From assembly GCA_903834515.1 (NCBI GenBank), contig CAILJM010000023.1:1-64000 (forward strand): a stretch of DNA of 64,000 bases. Direction: 5' to 3'. The DNA is from an uncultured Actinomycetes bacterium (GTDB taxonomy: Bacteria > Actinomycetota > Actinomycetes > Nanopelagicales > Nanopelagicaceae). Shown one piece after another: positions 51,851-60,176 of this stretch. The notes under the pieces were generated by a model, which was given only the letters and a program-made list of their open reading frames with translations, did no database searches and had not been told where the DNA came from. Each line of letters begins with the position of its first letter. The first letter of the stretch is position 1. Position numbers and translations under genes: made by a program.

Positions 51851-52101
51851 TTTCTTCCTCAACCTTCTTTAACCTTGTTTAATTGTGCTCTCCGAATTAA
51901 TAGAGATGAATTCTGGAGAAATTTCATCTCGACATAAGTATTTACCCAAGAGCAAGCGCGACGAAGGAAAAGAGGGAGTGCTATCCCTTAGTGAAGTGTG
52001 ATCCGAGAGATAGAAGTTGGAAGTTAGAGGTTAGGAGAAATTGAACTTATTCCGACCTTATTCCGACCTTATTCCGACCTTATTCCGACCTTATCCCACC
52101 C
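51851..52101. other. Intergenic region between membrane protein gene and luxR-type gene
   Basis: About 250 bases. The half near 51851 carries the upstream region of the membrane protein gene. The half near 52101 carries an 11-bp tandem repeat directly after the regulator's stop. No gene was seen. Confidence 0.55.
52046..52100. repeat. 11-bp tandem repeat after luxR-type gene
   Basis: Four perfect copies of CTTATTCCGAC plus one degraded copy, adjoining the stop codon of the regulator at 52102-52104. The CTTATTC at the gene's last codons matches the unit. Confidence 0.92.
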
Positions 52102-52416
52102 TTATTCAAGGTGGCGATTGCAATATTTGCGCCCATCAGGACCAACTTCAGCATGAATGCAATCGACGCCTAATTTATCAAAGGAGCCATCTCCGAATTG
52201 GGCACGGTAAGCCAGTGCAAGGAGCACTCGAAGGTTGATATCGGCTCCAGATTGAATGCTAAATGCTCGAGCCATGCGCGAAATGGTATTTTCAATAACT
52301 TTCTCGGTATGCGCGGTCTCTCGGGCAATTGCCCCATTTGAAAGTCCATCGCACATATGTGTTGCAACAAGGTGCTCAAACGGTGTGAGATCACGCATCA
52401 ATATCTTAATATCCAC
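52102..52416 (-). CDS. Stand-alone LuxR-type HTH regulator with Cys/His tail
   Basis: A 104-residue protein. Residues 8-70 are a LuxR/GerE-type helix-turn-helix (LTPFEHLVATHMCDGLSNGAIARET, then KVIENTISRMARAFSI); there is no receiver or ligand domain. The C-terminal tail holds Cys86-x-His88 and Cys99-x2-His102, a possible metal site. GTG start with a strong AAGGAGG eight bases upstream. It lies between the carotenoid island and the cytochrome b operon. Its targets are unknown; a light- or redox-linked role is speculation from position. Confidence 0.82.
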   Translation of the reverse strand: MDIKILMRDLTPFEHLVATHMCDGLSNGAIARETAHTEKVIENTISRMARAFSIQSGADINLRVLLALAYRAQFGDGSFDKLGVDCIHAEVGPDGRKYCNRHLE

Positions 52417-52621
52417 TTTAACTGACCTCCTTGAGCTGTAGTTCTATAAAGCTCGCTCTGAGCCTTCTTCTAGCAAGCCCTATTCTGCTCTCTTTTGAGT
52501 GCTAGCCCAAGGGTTTTCCTTGTGAAGTGCCTCAATAATTCCGGCTTTGAGAGTAGCGTCCAATCAACGTTCACTGTTGCCCGTTTCAGTGATGGTAGGT
52601 AACCGGAGAGGAAGCCTCGAT
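52417..52621. other. Divergent intergenic region of luxR-type gene and cytochrome b operon
   Basis: About 200 bases with the regulator's ribosome-binding site (and a TATAGA sequence upstream of it) on the reverse strand, and AGAGGA before the small membrane gene on the forward strand. No gene or RNA structure was recognised. Confidence 0.45.
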
Positions 52622-52810
52622 ATGATCAAATTTCTGGAAATAAACCTTAATCACCCAGCGCATTACTTCAGCGTGGGGCCTTTTTCAGTCTCAATCGGCA
52701 ATTTGACGATCATTCTGGCCATGATGGTGATCTTTTCGATCGCCCTCTTTGCCCCCTTTCCCGACCACGAGCACTCTCGGCGTTCGGCTAAGAAGGGCGA
52801 TAAAAAATGA
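52622..52810 (+). CDS. Small single-helix membrane protein of cytochrome b operon
   Basis: A 62-residue protein with a short N-terminal region, one transmembrane helix at about 26-46 (IGNLTIILAMMVIFSIALFAPF) and a charged His/Lys/Arg-rich tail. ATG with AGAGGA nine bases upstream; the frame is open further back but without a ribosome-binding site. Its stop overlaps the cytochrome b gene by four bases, so it is probably a small subunit of the same complex. Family not recognised. Confidence 0.72.
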   Translation: MIKFLEINLNHPAHYFSVGPFSVSIGNLTIILAMMVIFSIALFAPFPDHEHSRRSAKKGDKK

Positions 52811-53415
52811 GTAGCAAACAATCGTGGACTGGAAAGGTCCGGGGTGCGACTTTAGAGAAATTTGAACCAGAAGATCTCTTACCCGATCACCAGCCTGCTT
52901 ATGTGGCCTCATGGATCTACGTCTTCGGGGTCTCCACTCTCGCCGCCCTCATCATGCTGATTGCATCTGGCCTTTATCTGACTCTCGAGGGACCAGCTTG
53001 GTGGCATACATCAAATGTGGGCCACTATGTGAACTCGGTTCACTTGTGGAGCGTTGAACTCTTCTTCGTCTTTATGGTGGTTCACCTTTGGGGAAAGTTC
53101 TGGATGGCAGCCTGGCGTGGCCGCAGATTGGCGACGTGGGTTACCGGTTGTCTCGCATTCTTCGCCTCGATCATTACTGGGTTCACTGGATACATCATTC
53201 AAACAAACTTTGATTCGCAGTGGATCGCAACTCAAGCAAAAGATGGTTTCAATGCAATGGGTATTGGGGCATTTTTTAATACTCTCAACACAGGACAAGC
53301 GATTCTTCTCCACGTCTCATTGTTGCCACTTGCTCTCGGCGCCATTGTGCTTTGGCATGTGATTTTGGTTCGTCGCAAAGGGGTAGTGCCACCTATCGAA
53401 GAGGGAGGCGAATAG
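52807..53415 (+). CDS. Cytochrome b N-terminal-domain protein (b6-like, di-heme)
   Basis: A 202-residue four-helix protein corresponding to the N-terminal half of cytochrome b/b6. Helix B has His-x13-His (VHLWSVELFFVFMVVHLWG) and helix D has His-x14-His (LHVSLLPLALGAIVLWHV), the two heme-ligand pairs with b6-type spacing. It ends after helix D with no cytochrome b C-terminal half. It is coupled to small proteins before and after, without a Rieske protein or CxxCH cytochrome c in the operon. This suggests a non-standard quinone-linked membrane complex rather than a bc1. Confidence 0.85.
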   Translation: MSSKQSWTGKVRGATLEKFEPEDLLPDHQPAYVASWIYVFGVSTLAALIMLIASGLYLTLEGPAWWHTSNVGHYVNSVHLWSVELFFVFMVVHLWGKFWMAAWRGRRLATWVTGCLAFFASIITGFTGYIIQTNFDSQWIATQAKDGFNAMGIGAFFNTLNTGQAILLHVSLLPLALGAIVLWHVILVRRKGVVPPIEEGGE

Positions 53416-53417
53416 CC

Positions 53418-54368
53418 ATGACTCGTAAATTATCAACAGTTGACCCTTCGAAAAAATGGAGTGGTCCCGTACGCGAATATGACCTCATAAAAGAACTTGT
53501 TATCGCAGTTGTCGTGGTCGGGTTACTCGCTCTTTCTTTGGCTGCGCTCTTTAGCTCGCCGGATCAAAAGGCGCTGACCATGCAGTCGTGGTCGAAAGAG
53601 GCACCTGCTGACTTTGTTCAAACTGCTGCTGGCGAGTTGGCAGGAACAACAACAAGTGCCAGCTATGGGCCCCCATACAATCACAACGGCGATAACCAGA
53701 ATATTGGTCCAGTAAACCTCGCAAAGTTAGCTGGCGTGCGCATCCCTATCGTTCCAGCAGATAGCTTTGTCATTGAGCCGCTCAAACTTCAAACGAGCGA
53801 TTCCACACAAGCTGCGATTGCAACGTGGAGCGCAGCATCAGAGACACAGCGAAGTGATTGGGCAAATGCCTATGCCGATGCCCTCACAAAAGATGGGAAG
53901 GCACTCACGCTCGCCGATCCAACGGGAAAGTTCGGACCCACTCCAACCCTTGTTACAGCGCTTTATGGAATGGCTACCAGTGGTGCACTTGATGGTGCGC
54001 TCACAACAAGCGATTCAACGCTCCCTACCAACTTCACCAAGCCCCTTCTCTTCTTGGCCGACAGCGGTACGTACTTCCCTGACAAAGCTGGCGCAGAGCA
54101 TCTTGGTGGCGATCAATGGGGCGTCATGAACGAGACAGGATCGTGGCCTGGTCAATCCTGGTTATGGCTCTACTCATTCTGGTATCAGATTGAACCATTT
54201 AAGTCTTCGGGTAATGCAGATATTCTCGTCATGTCTTTGATGGGTCTGCTGAGCCTTGGGCTAATTCTCTTGCCACTTCTACCCATCATTCCTCGAATTC
54301 CTTATTGGATCCCCGTTCATAGATTGATTTGGAGAAATTGGTATAGAAAATCTGCAGAAAAAGTTTGA
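53418..54368 (+). CDS. Conserved membrane protein of cytochrome b operon, unknown function
   Basis: A 316-residue protein with one helix near residues 27-47 (LVIAVVVVGLLALSLAALF), an external domain of about 210 residues and a second helix near 262-285 (VMSLMGLLSLGLILLPLLP), then a short basic tail (IPRIPYWIPVHRLIWRNWYR). It has no cysteine, so it cannot hold c-type heme or an iron-sulfur cluster by the usual ligands. ATG two bases after the cytochrome b stop. The frame extends upstream inside the cytochrome gene, but that part is not credible. I do not know the family; a structural or quinol-site partner of the cytochrome is inferred from operon context. Confidence 0.78.
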   Translation: MTRKLSTVDPSKKWSGPVREYDLIKELVIAVVVVGLLALSLAALFSSPDQKALTMQSWSKEAPADFVQTAAGELAGTTTSASYGPPYNHNGDNQNIGPVNLAKLAGVRIPIVPADSFVIEPLKLQTSDSTQAAIATWSAASETQRSDWANAYADALTKDGKALTLADPTGKFGPTPTLVTALYGMATSGALDGALTTSDSTLPTNFTKPLLFLADSGTYFPDKAGAEHLGGDQWGVMNETGSWPGQSWLWLYSFWYQIEPFKSSGNADILVMSLMGLLSLGLILLPLLPIIPRIPYWIPVHRLIWRNWYRKSAEKV

Positions 54369-54369
54369 T

Positions 54370-54403
54370 GCTGGTCATGCAAAAAATTGAATAATTGACC
54401 AGC
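54370..54403. terminator. Bidirectional hairpin between cytochrome b operon and TauE exporter
   Basis: GCTGGTCA (54370-54377) pairs with TGACCAGC (54396-54403), followed by TTCTTATT. It sits in the 38-base gap between two convergent genes. Confidence 0.6.
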
Positions 54404-54406
54404 TTC

Positions 54407-55159
54407 TTATTGGGAGAGCAGGAAAGTCTTTACAAGAGTGAATGCCGAGAGACTGAAGAGCAGATATGCAAAAGAGCTCTTGAGTATCTTGGCATTTGCT
54501 TTACCGCTCCGCTGCGAAGCAAAGCGCGAAACGATAATTGCAACAATGGCAATGGTAAATGGAACTTTCCAATTTACTAAGTGCCAGTTTGCGTGGCGCT
54601 CCAGAAAGGAGGTTGCGCTATTCATTGAGATAATTAAGAGTGATGTTCCGGCTGCCTTGTTCTGGGGAGTGTTATAAAAAAGTACAAGTACGGGAATTGC
54701 AAGAAAACCGCCACCAATTCCAAAGAGTCCAGTGAGCGTTCCAATGACGAGCGAGATAAGTATGAGTACTGGCAGAGGCATTCGATGTTCGGGATCTGCG
54801 GTAAATGGTTTGCGTAACATCGATCCGCCGGCGATAAGGAGCACGAGCGCAAATCCGCTATGGAGAATTTTTGGTTCGATGTGGTGAGCTAGAGCTGACA
54901 TGGAGAGTGTTGCGACTAAGCCAATTGCCCAGATCGATACCGCTTCTCGGACAAGGACCTCTTTGCTTTTAAATTTAGGCAAGACCCCCGAAGCGGCTGC
55001 TAGGCCTACTACTACCAGGGCTGCGATGGTCGCCTGTTCGTTGGTGAAGTGAAAGATGTAGAGCAGGATGGGGACAGAGACCATTGCCCCGCCAGCGCCC
55101 ACAAAACCCAAGACCGAGCCTATAAATCCACCGGCAAGTAGCGCTTCTAGGATGACCAT
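54407..55159 (-). CDS. TSUP/TauE-SafE family anion exporter
   Basis: A 250-residue membrane protein with about eight helices in two repeats. Each repeat has the TSUP-type Gly-rich signature: GFIGSVLGFVGAGGAMVSVPILL near the start and GTLTGLFGIGGGFLAIPVLV in the middle. Members export sulfite, sulfoacetate or related organosulfonates; the substrate here is unknown. The frame is open 55 codons further upstream, but the ATG at 55157-55159 places the first helix at the usual position. Confidence 0.87.
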   Translation of the reverse strand: MVILEALLAGGFIGSVLGFVGAGGAMVSVPILLYIFHFTNEQATIAALVVVGLAAASGVLPKFKSKEVLVREAVSIWAIGLVATLSMSALAHHIEPKILHSGFALVLLIAGGSMLRKPFTADPEHRMPLPVLILISLVIGTLTGLFGIGGGFLAIPVLVLFYNTPQNKAAGTSLLIISMNSATSFLERHANWHLVNWKVPFTIAIVAIIVSRFASQRSGKANAKILKSSFAYLLFSLSAFTLVKTFLLSQ

Positions 55160-55302
55160 GGTGCGTATCGTTGCAGTATTTCTGCCCTCGCTCCCTCGCT
55201 TGCCCTTTTTGGTCCCCGCTCGCTTGGCGTTGAGGGTGAGTGGCGAGGGTAAGTGGCTACCGGCAGGAGCTGCCTTGCTACTGTCAGTGGAGGGGACTAT
55301 CT

Positions 55303-55320
55303 TTCGAACATATGTTCGAA
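55303..55320. promoter_or_regulatory. LexA (SOS) box
   Basis: TTCGAACATATGTTCGAA is a perfect 18-bp palindrome that contains TCGAAC-N4-GTTCGA, the consensus LexA operator of actinobacteria. It lies directly over the start codon of the DUF6504 gene, at the head of the DUF6504-dnaE2-dinB run. Confidence 0.88.
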
Positions 55321-55641
55321 TCAACTACCACCCCAGCCCAGACCCCGCCGGCCGTACTAGCGCCGGAAGGGGAGCCCCTTGAGTTTCTCTATCAAGGGAG
55401 GCGCTTTCATATCCACGCAATCGTCTCTCGTTGGCGTGAGTCAGGCGGCTGGTGGAATCGCATCGAAGATGGCAATCGCCTTCATCATCAGAAGCATCTA
55501 GAGCAGACGATCTTTGATGATGGAGCCCGCGCAATTTGGCGGGTCGAGGCAGCACCTGTTGGTGCGCTCGCCACCTTTGAGATAGAGCTTGATGAGGTTA
55601 CTGGCACCTGGCAGATCCGTCCGACCTCTAGACCACGCTAG
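55312..55641 (+). CDS. DUF6504 family protein
   Basis: A 109-residue soluble protein of the actinobacterial DUF6504 family. The conserved core runs EPLEFLYQGRRFHIHAIVSRWRESGGWWNRIEDG and then IWRVEAAPVGALATFEIELDE. In many actinobacteria it is encoded beside imuB and dnaE2. The ATG at 55312 is in the middle of the LexA box; a longer start at 55240 is not supported by homology. It is followed by the DnaE2-like polymerase after 13 bases. Function unknown; likely an SOS mutasome accessory. Confidence 0.8.
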   Translation: MFESTTTPAQTPPAVLAPEGEPLEFLYQGRRFHIHAIVSRWRESGGWWNRIEDGNRLHHQKHLEQTIFDDGARAIWRVEAAPVGALATFEIELDEVTGTWQIRPTSRPR

Positions 55642-55654
55642 AGCGCGCTCACCC

Positions 55655-58600
55655 ATGTTCACTCACTTACATGTGGCAAGCGGCTACTCCTTTAAATATG
55701 GCACAGCGCAACCCGATGCCTTGGTAGCAAGGGCGGCCGAGCTCGGCATGAGTGCGTTGGCGCTCACCGATCGAGATGGGATGGCTGGAGCGATTCGTTT
55801 CGCGCAGAGTTGCGAACACTACGGAATCGCTCCCGTTCTTGGAATAAATTTAAGTTTTGTCCAGAAGAAGTATCGAGTCACTCTTCTTGCTCAGTCTGGA
55901 AAGTTGCCCGCGCTCTATCGTCTACTCACTGCTATTAATCGTTTCAATAATGAGAACTTACTTACTTATCAGATCCTCGAAGAGGCATCGGAGTACTCAT
56001 CTCAATTGATTCTTCTTCATGGTCATAGATCTCAATTGGCCGAGAGTATCGGCGCGCGTAAATATGACTCAGCAAACTCTATTTACAATTCGATGCGCGA
56101 CCTCTTTGCCGAGCAAGTAATTGAATGCACATCACATTTGATCAGAGGAGATGGCCCGCTCTCTACTCCCTACGCAGCAAAGGCTCTTGGTTTTGCAAGA
56201 GATCATAAAATTCCTGCAATTCTTACCAATTCAGCACGCATGCTCGACCGTGCAGATGGCCCAGTTGCCGATGTCTTAGATGCGGCAAGGCTTCTTGTTC
56301 CGCTCCATCAACGCCATGTTGAGCGCCACAATAGTGAGGGCTACTTGAAGAGCGAGATTGAGATGAAATTTGTTGCAGATGAGATCTCACGAATGGCGGG
56401 TGAGCGTGATGGCTCAGCACTTTTAACTACAACACATTTAATCGCACAGCGATGTTACTTATCCCCGCGTCGTGATATTGGCATTGGAGGAGTTCATCTT
56501 CCTGAGAGCAGTGTGGTTGGCTCTGCAACGCATGCCGAAATGGCTCAGCAATTACGCGCTCGTGCCGAAGCCGGTCTATCGAGAAGGTACTCATCATCCC
56601 AATCAGTAGCAGCTTCGGTACGACTCGAAGAGGAGCTATCGACAGTCGAGAGCCTTGGATTTGAATCATATTTTCTTACCGTTGCAGATATAACGGATAT
56701 GGCTCGAAGCAAAGGAATTCGTGTCGCAGCGAGGGGTAGCGGGGCAGGGTCGCTTATCTGCTATCTCTTGGGAATATCTGGTGTTGAGCCGATAAGCCAA
56801 GGCCTCTTAATGGAGCGTTTCTGTTCAACTCTTCGAGGTGAACTCCCTGATATTGATATTGATGTGGAGTCGGCGCGAAGACTTGAGATTTATGATGCAA
56901 TATTTGAAAAGTACGGAACAGAACGAACCGCAACTGTCGCGATGGTTGATACCTACCGCGCTCGCCACGCTATCCGCGATGTCGGAGCAGCTCTTGGGAT
57001 ATCTCCCATGGAGATTGATCTCATTGCCAAATCGCTCCCACATATCAGGGCTCGTAATATCGGGAAAGCTTTAGAGAACTTGCCCGAGTTAAAGCATCTA
57101 AAACTCGACACTCCAATTATGAGAATGGCGATTGAACTTGCAGGCCGGATAGATGGCCTGCCTAGACACTTATCTATGCATCCATGCGCGATCGTTCTCT
57201 CTGACGCAAAGTTGCTCGATGTTGCCCCAACTCTGCGCAATTCCAGCGATTATCCAATGGTCTATTTTGATAAAGATGATGTTGAAGCAATTGGCCTCTT
57301 GAAGCTGGATGTATTAGGAGTTCGCATGCAATCGGCTATCTCTTACGCATTATCAGAGATTAAGAGAGTAGAAGATTCGACGGTAGATATAGATCTTCTA
57401 CCTCTTGATGATTGCGATACTTTCGATCTGATTAAATCCACTCGAACTCTAGGAATTTTCCAGGTTGAGAGTCCTGGGCAACGCGAGCTTGTAGGGAAAT
57501 TTGCCCCTTCGACATTTATCGATTTGATTATTGATATATCACTCTTTCGCCCAGGGCCAGTTAAGAGCGACATGATTACACCCTTTATCAATACTCGACA
57601 TGGTCATCGCTCGAGATTGACGCTGCATCCAAAACTGGACCCCATTCTTGATGAGACAGAGGGTGTTGTTGTCTTTCATGAGCAGGTAATTCGCCTTATC
57701 TCAGTCATGACCGGCTCTTCACTTGCAGAGTCTGATGAGCGCCGCCGCCAACTCGGTTCTCATGAGAGTCAGCAAATAGTGTGTGATTGGTTCTATCCAG
57801 CAGCGCTTGCAGAGGGCTTTGATATGGCCACTGTAGATAAAGTATGGGAGGTCTTGCGAGCATTTGCATCCTTTGGTTTTTGTAAGGCGCATGCTGCTGC
57901 TTTCGCTCTTCCTACATATCAATCGGCATGGCTTAAAGCCCATCACACTGCTGCATTTATCGCGGGCGCGCTTACTCATGATCCAGGGATGTATCCGAAA
58001 CGTCTTATTCTTGATGAAGCAAGGCAATGGGGGATTGCAGTAGCGCCTATTGATATTAATCTTTCAGATAGAAGCTATCGTGTTGAGAAGGTTGATGATG
58101 TAAACGAATATGAAGTAAAGACTCCTTATCTTGCACCCAATCTTGCGAGCACTGGGGCAGAGCTAAATCTTCCCGATGCCAGAGGATATGCAATTCGTAT
58201 CGCTCTCACCGAGATTCAAGGCATTAGCGAGGGAGAGGTAGATACCATCCTGAGCGCTCGTCCATACTTGGACCTCAATGATTTTGTGCTGAGATCTGGT
58301 TCTGCTTATCCCACAACGCAGGCACTCATTTTAGTTGGTGCTTTTGATCGACTACATAATCTTCATAAGGAGCCGATTGAAGGATCTCTGAATAGGCGAG
58401 ATCTACTTCTTCATGCACAAGATCTCTATAAATTATCTGCTTCCAAGAAAGGAAATGTAGGAAGCAAACAACTCACTCTTGGCTTAACACCACCACCACT
58501 TGAGCCCAGTGGTCTTCCTGATCTCACGCGCTCTGAGAAGGTTCGTCACGAAGTGGACCTTACGGGGTTGGATATTTCGCAACATATGTTGGAATTTTAT

Positions 58601-58966
58601 GGAGATTTTCTCAATCAGATTGGCGCAATTCGCTCATCAGACCTCATCCACCATCGAGCAGGGAGCACGGTTCTTGTTGCAGGCGTAAAAGTTGCACTTC
58701 AAACCCCACCAGTTCGATCGGGCAGGAGAGTTATGTTCTTGACCCTCGATGATAGCTATGGGTGCAATGACATTACATTCTTTGAGGATGTTCAGGAGAG
58801 TTGTGCTGGGCTTCTCTATAGCTCATGGCTCTTCTTAGTGCGAGGAGAGGTACGAAGAACTGGACCTCGAGGAGTATCCATTCGCGCCACAAAGGCGTGG
58901 GAGTTGGGTGCTTCTTATGAGAAGTGGCGTAATCTCAACTCTCGTGAACGAGCATCTTATGGATGA
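55655..58966 (+). CDS. dnaE2: DnaE2-like DNA polymerase III alpha subunit (error-prone type)
   Basis: A 1103-residue C-family polymerase. The N-terminal PHP domain begins FTHLHVASGYSFKYG. The palm has RGSGAGSLICYLLG, catalytic Asp residues in LPDIDIDVES and a third in LLKLDVLGVR. Later parts are FRPGPVKSDM, FHEQVIRLISVMTG and FCKAHAAAFALPTYQSAWLK followed by HDPGMYPKR. The C-terminal OB domain ends the protein. Length, GMYPKR motif, LexA box and the adjoining DUF6504 and Y-family polymerase genes favour DnaE2 over the replicative DnaE1. It probably acts in damage-induced translesion synthesis. ATG start at 55655. Confidence 0.85.
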   Translation: MFTHLHVASGYSFKYGTAQPDALVARAAELGMSALALTDRDGMAGAIRFAQSCEHYGIAPVLGINLSFVQKKYRVTLLAQSGKLPALYRLLTAINRFNNENLLTYQILEEASEYSSQLILLHGHRSQLAESIGARKYDSANSIYNSMRDLFAEQVIECTSHLIRGDGPLSTPYAAKALGFARDHKIPAILTNSARMLDRADGPVADVLDAARLLVPLHQRHVERHNSEGYLKSEIEMKFVADEISRMAGERDGSALLTTTHLIAQRCYLSPRRDIGIGGVHLPESSVVGSATHAEMAQQLRARAEAGLSRRYSSSQSVAASVRLEEELSTVESLGFESYFLTVADITDMARSKGIRVAARGSGAGSLICYLLGISGVEPISQGLLMERFCSTLRGELPDIDIDVESARRLEIYDAIFEKYGTERTATVAMVDTYRARHAIRDVGAALGISPMEIDLIAKSLPHIRARNIGKALENLPELKHLKLDTPIMRMAIELAGRIDGLPRHLSMHPCAIVLSDAKLLDVAPTLRNSSDYPMVYFDKDDVEAIGLLKLDVLGVRMQSAISYALSEIKRVEDSTVDIDLLPLDDCDTFDLIKSTRTLGIFQVESPGQRELVGKFAPSTFIDLIIDISLFRPGPVKSDMITPFINTRHGHRSRLTLHPKLDPILDETEGVVVFHEQVIRLISVMTGSSLAESDERRRQLGSHESQQIVCDWFYPAALAEGFDMATVDKVWEVLRAFASFGFCKAHAAAFALPTYQSAWLKAHHTAAFIAGALTHDPGMYPKRLILDEARQWGIAVAPIDINLSDRSYRVEKVDDVNEYEVKTPYLAPNLASTGAELNLPDARGYAIRIALTEIQGISEGEVDTILSARPYLDLNDFVLRSGSAYPTTQALILVGAFDRLHNLHKEPIEGSLNRRDLLLHAQDLYKLSASKKGNVGSKQLTLGLTPPPLEPSGLPDLTRSEKVRHEVDLTGLDISQHMLEFYGDFLNQIGAIRSSDLIHHRAGSTVLVAGVKVALQTPPVRSGRRVMFLTLDDSYGCNDITFFEDVQESCAGLLYSSWLFLVRGEVRRTGPRGVSIRATKAWELGASYEKWRNLNSRERASYG

Positions 58967-60161
58967 GAAGAGCCCAAGTGCGCTCACAATTCTCCATGTA
59001 GATATGGATGCCTTTTATGCCTCTGTTGCAGAACGCGATGACCCAACCCTTAAAGGTAAGGCTGTTGTCGTAGGAATGGGCGCGCGAGGGGTCGTCTCAT
59101 CTGCTAATTACGCGGCGCGCAAACTTGGAGTTCATTCAGCGATGCCACTTGGGCAAGCAAGAAGATTGGCCCCACAGGCGATCTTCGTTCCCGTGAATAT
59201 GGAACGCAATGCCGAGATTTCCCGTCATATTATGGAGATCTTCCAAGCCTTCACTCCACTGGTGGAGCCACTCTCACTTGATGAGGCATTCCTTGATGTA
59301 ACAGGGAGCAAGCGATTGCATGGATCAGGGCGAGAGATTGGATCAAGGATTCGTGAACGTGTTGAACGCGAAGAAGGAATTACTTGCTCGGTAGGAATTG
59401 CTTCGACAAAATTTATTGCCAAACTCGCCTCGACATATGCGAAACCCAACGGAATGCTGGAAATTGCGCCGGAGAGAGTTTTGGAATTCCTTCACCCACT
59501 TCCCGTTAAAGCGATGTGGGGAGTAGGACCAAAAACTAATGAAGAGTTGCAGCGAATCGGGCTGCGAACAATCGGAGATATCGCTAACACCTCACGCCAG
59601 ACCTTAATTCGGGCACTTGGTCAATCTGCTGGAGAAACGCTCTATGAATTATCGTGGGGACGTGATTATCGAAGCGTCACAATGGATGAACCAGATAAGA
59701 GCATCGGCGCAGAAGAGACTTTTTTGATTGACCTCGATGATCACGATGAGATTTTGCGTGAACTTCTAAGAATGACTGAGAAATCTTCGCAACGACTTCG
59801 AGATCGCAATCTTGTTGCTTCACGGATATCGATCAAGATCCGGTTTGCAGATTTCACGACCGTAAGTCGATCAAAGAGTTTCCCCTTGCCATTAAGTGGA
59901 GTTCAGGAATGTTATGGCGTTGTTAAAGGGCTCTATCGCTCTCTGGGGCTCGATCGCGCGCGAATTAGACTCGTAGGAGTTTCACTTGAAAGTTTGAGCG
60001 AGCGCTCGGGTACGCCCCAGCAACTTCTTCTTGGTGAGCGCGAAAAGGGCTGGCGGGAGGCCACTGAGGCGATTGATGCCGCCCGTCACCGCTTTGGTGG
60101 GGGTAGCGTCCGCCCGGCTCGACTAGTTCGAGGCTCACAGGCTGACGAATCCCAGGAATAG
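58959..60161 (+). CDS. dinB: DNA polymerase IV (Y-family)
   Basis: A 400-residue translesion polymerase. Palm-domain acidic residues are in LHVDMDAFYASVA and PLSLDEAFLDVTG. CSVGIASTKFIAKLASTYAKPNG, the thumb helix-hairpin-helix (MWGVGPKTNEELQRIGLRTIGDIA) and a little-finger domain follow. Near the C-terminus PQQLLLG fits a beta-clamp-binding motif. The ATG overlaps the dnaE2 stop by eight bases. The catalytic residues are intact, so this is DinB rather than the non-catalytic ImuB that usually accompanies DnaE2. Confidence 0.92.
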   Translation: MDEKSPSALTILHVDMDAFYASVAERDDPTLKGKAVVVGMGARGVVSSANYAARKLGVHSAMPLGQARRLAPQAIFVPVNMERNAEISRHIMEIFQAFTPLVEPLSLDEAFLDVTGSKRLHGSGREIGSRIRERVEREEGITCSVGIASTKFIAKLASTYAKPNGMLEIAPERVLEFLHPLPVKAMWGVGPKTNEELQRIGLRTIGDIANTSRQTLIRALGQSAGETLYELSWGRDYRSVTMDEPDKSIGAEETFLIDLDDHDEILRELLRMTEKSSQRLRDRNLVASRISIKIRFADFTTVSRSKSFPLPLSGVQECYGVVKGLYRSLGLDRARIRLVGVSLESLSERSGTPQQLLLGEREKGWREATEAIDAARHRFGGGSVRPARLVRGSQADESQE

Positions 60162-60164
60162 AGA

Positions 60165-60170
60165 TAATCT
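60165..60170 (+). promoter_or_regulatory. -10 element of leaderless DUF3040 gene
   Basis: TAATCT begins four bases after the dinB stop and is followed by six bases (AGAGAC) and the GTG at 60177. Confidence 0.55.
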
Positions 60171-60176
60171 AGAGAC

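Noticed and set aside
55240-55311. Longer start for the DUF6504 protein
   Set aside because: The extra 24 residues are not family-like and would place the LexA box inside the gene.
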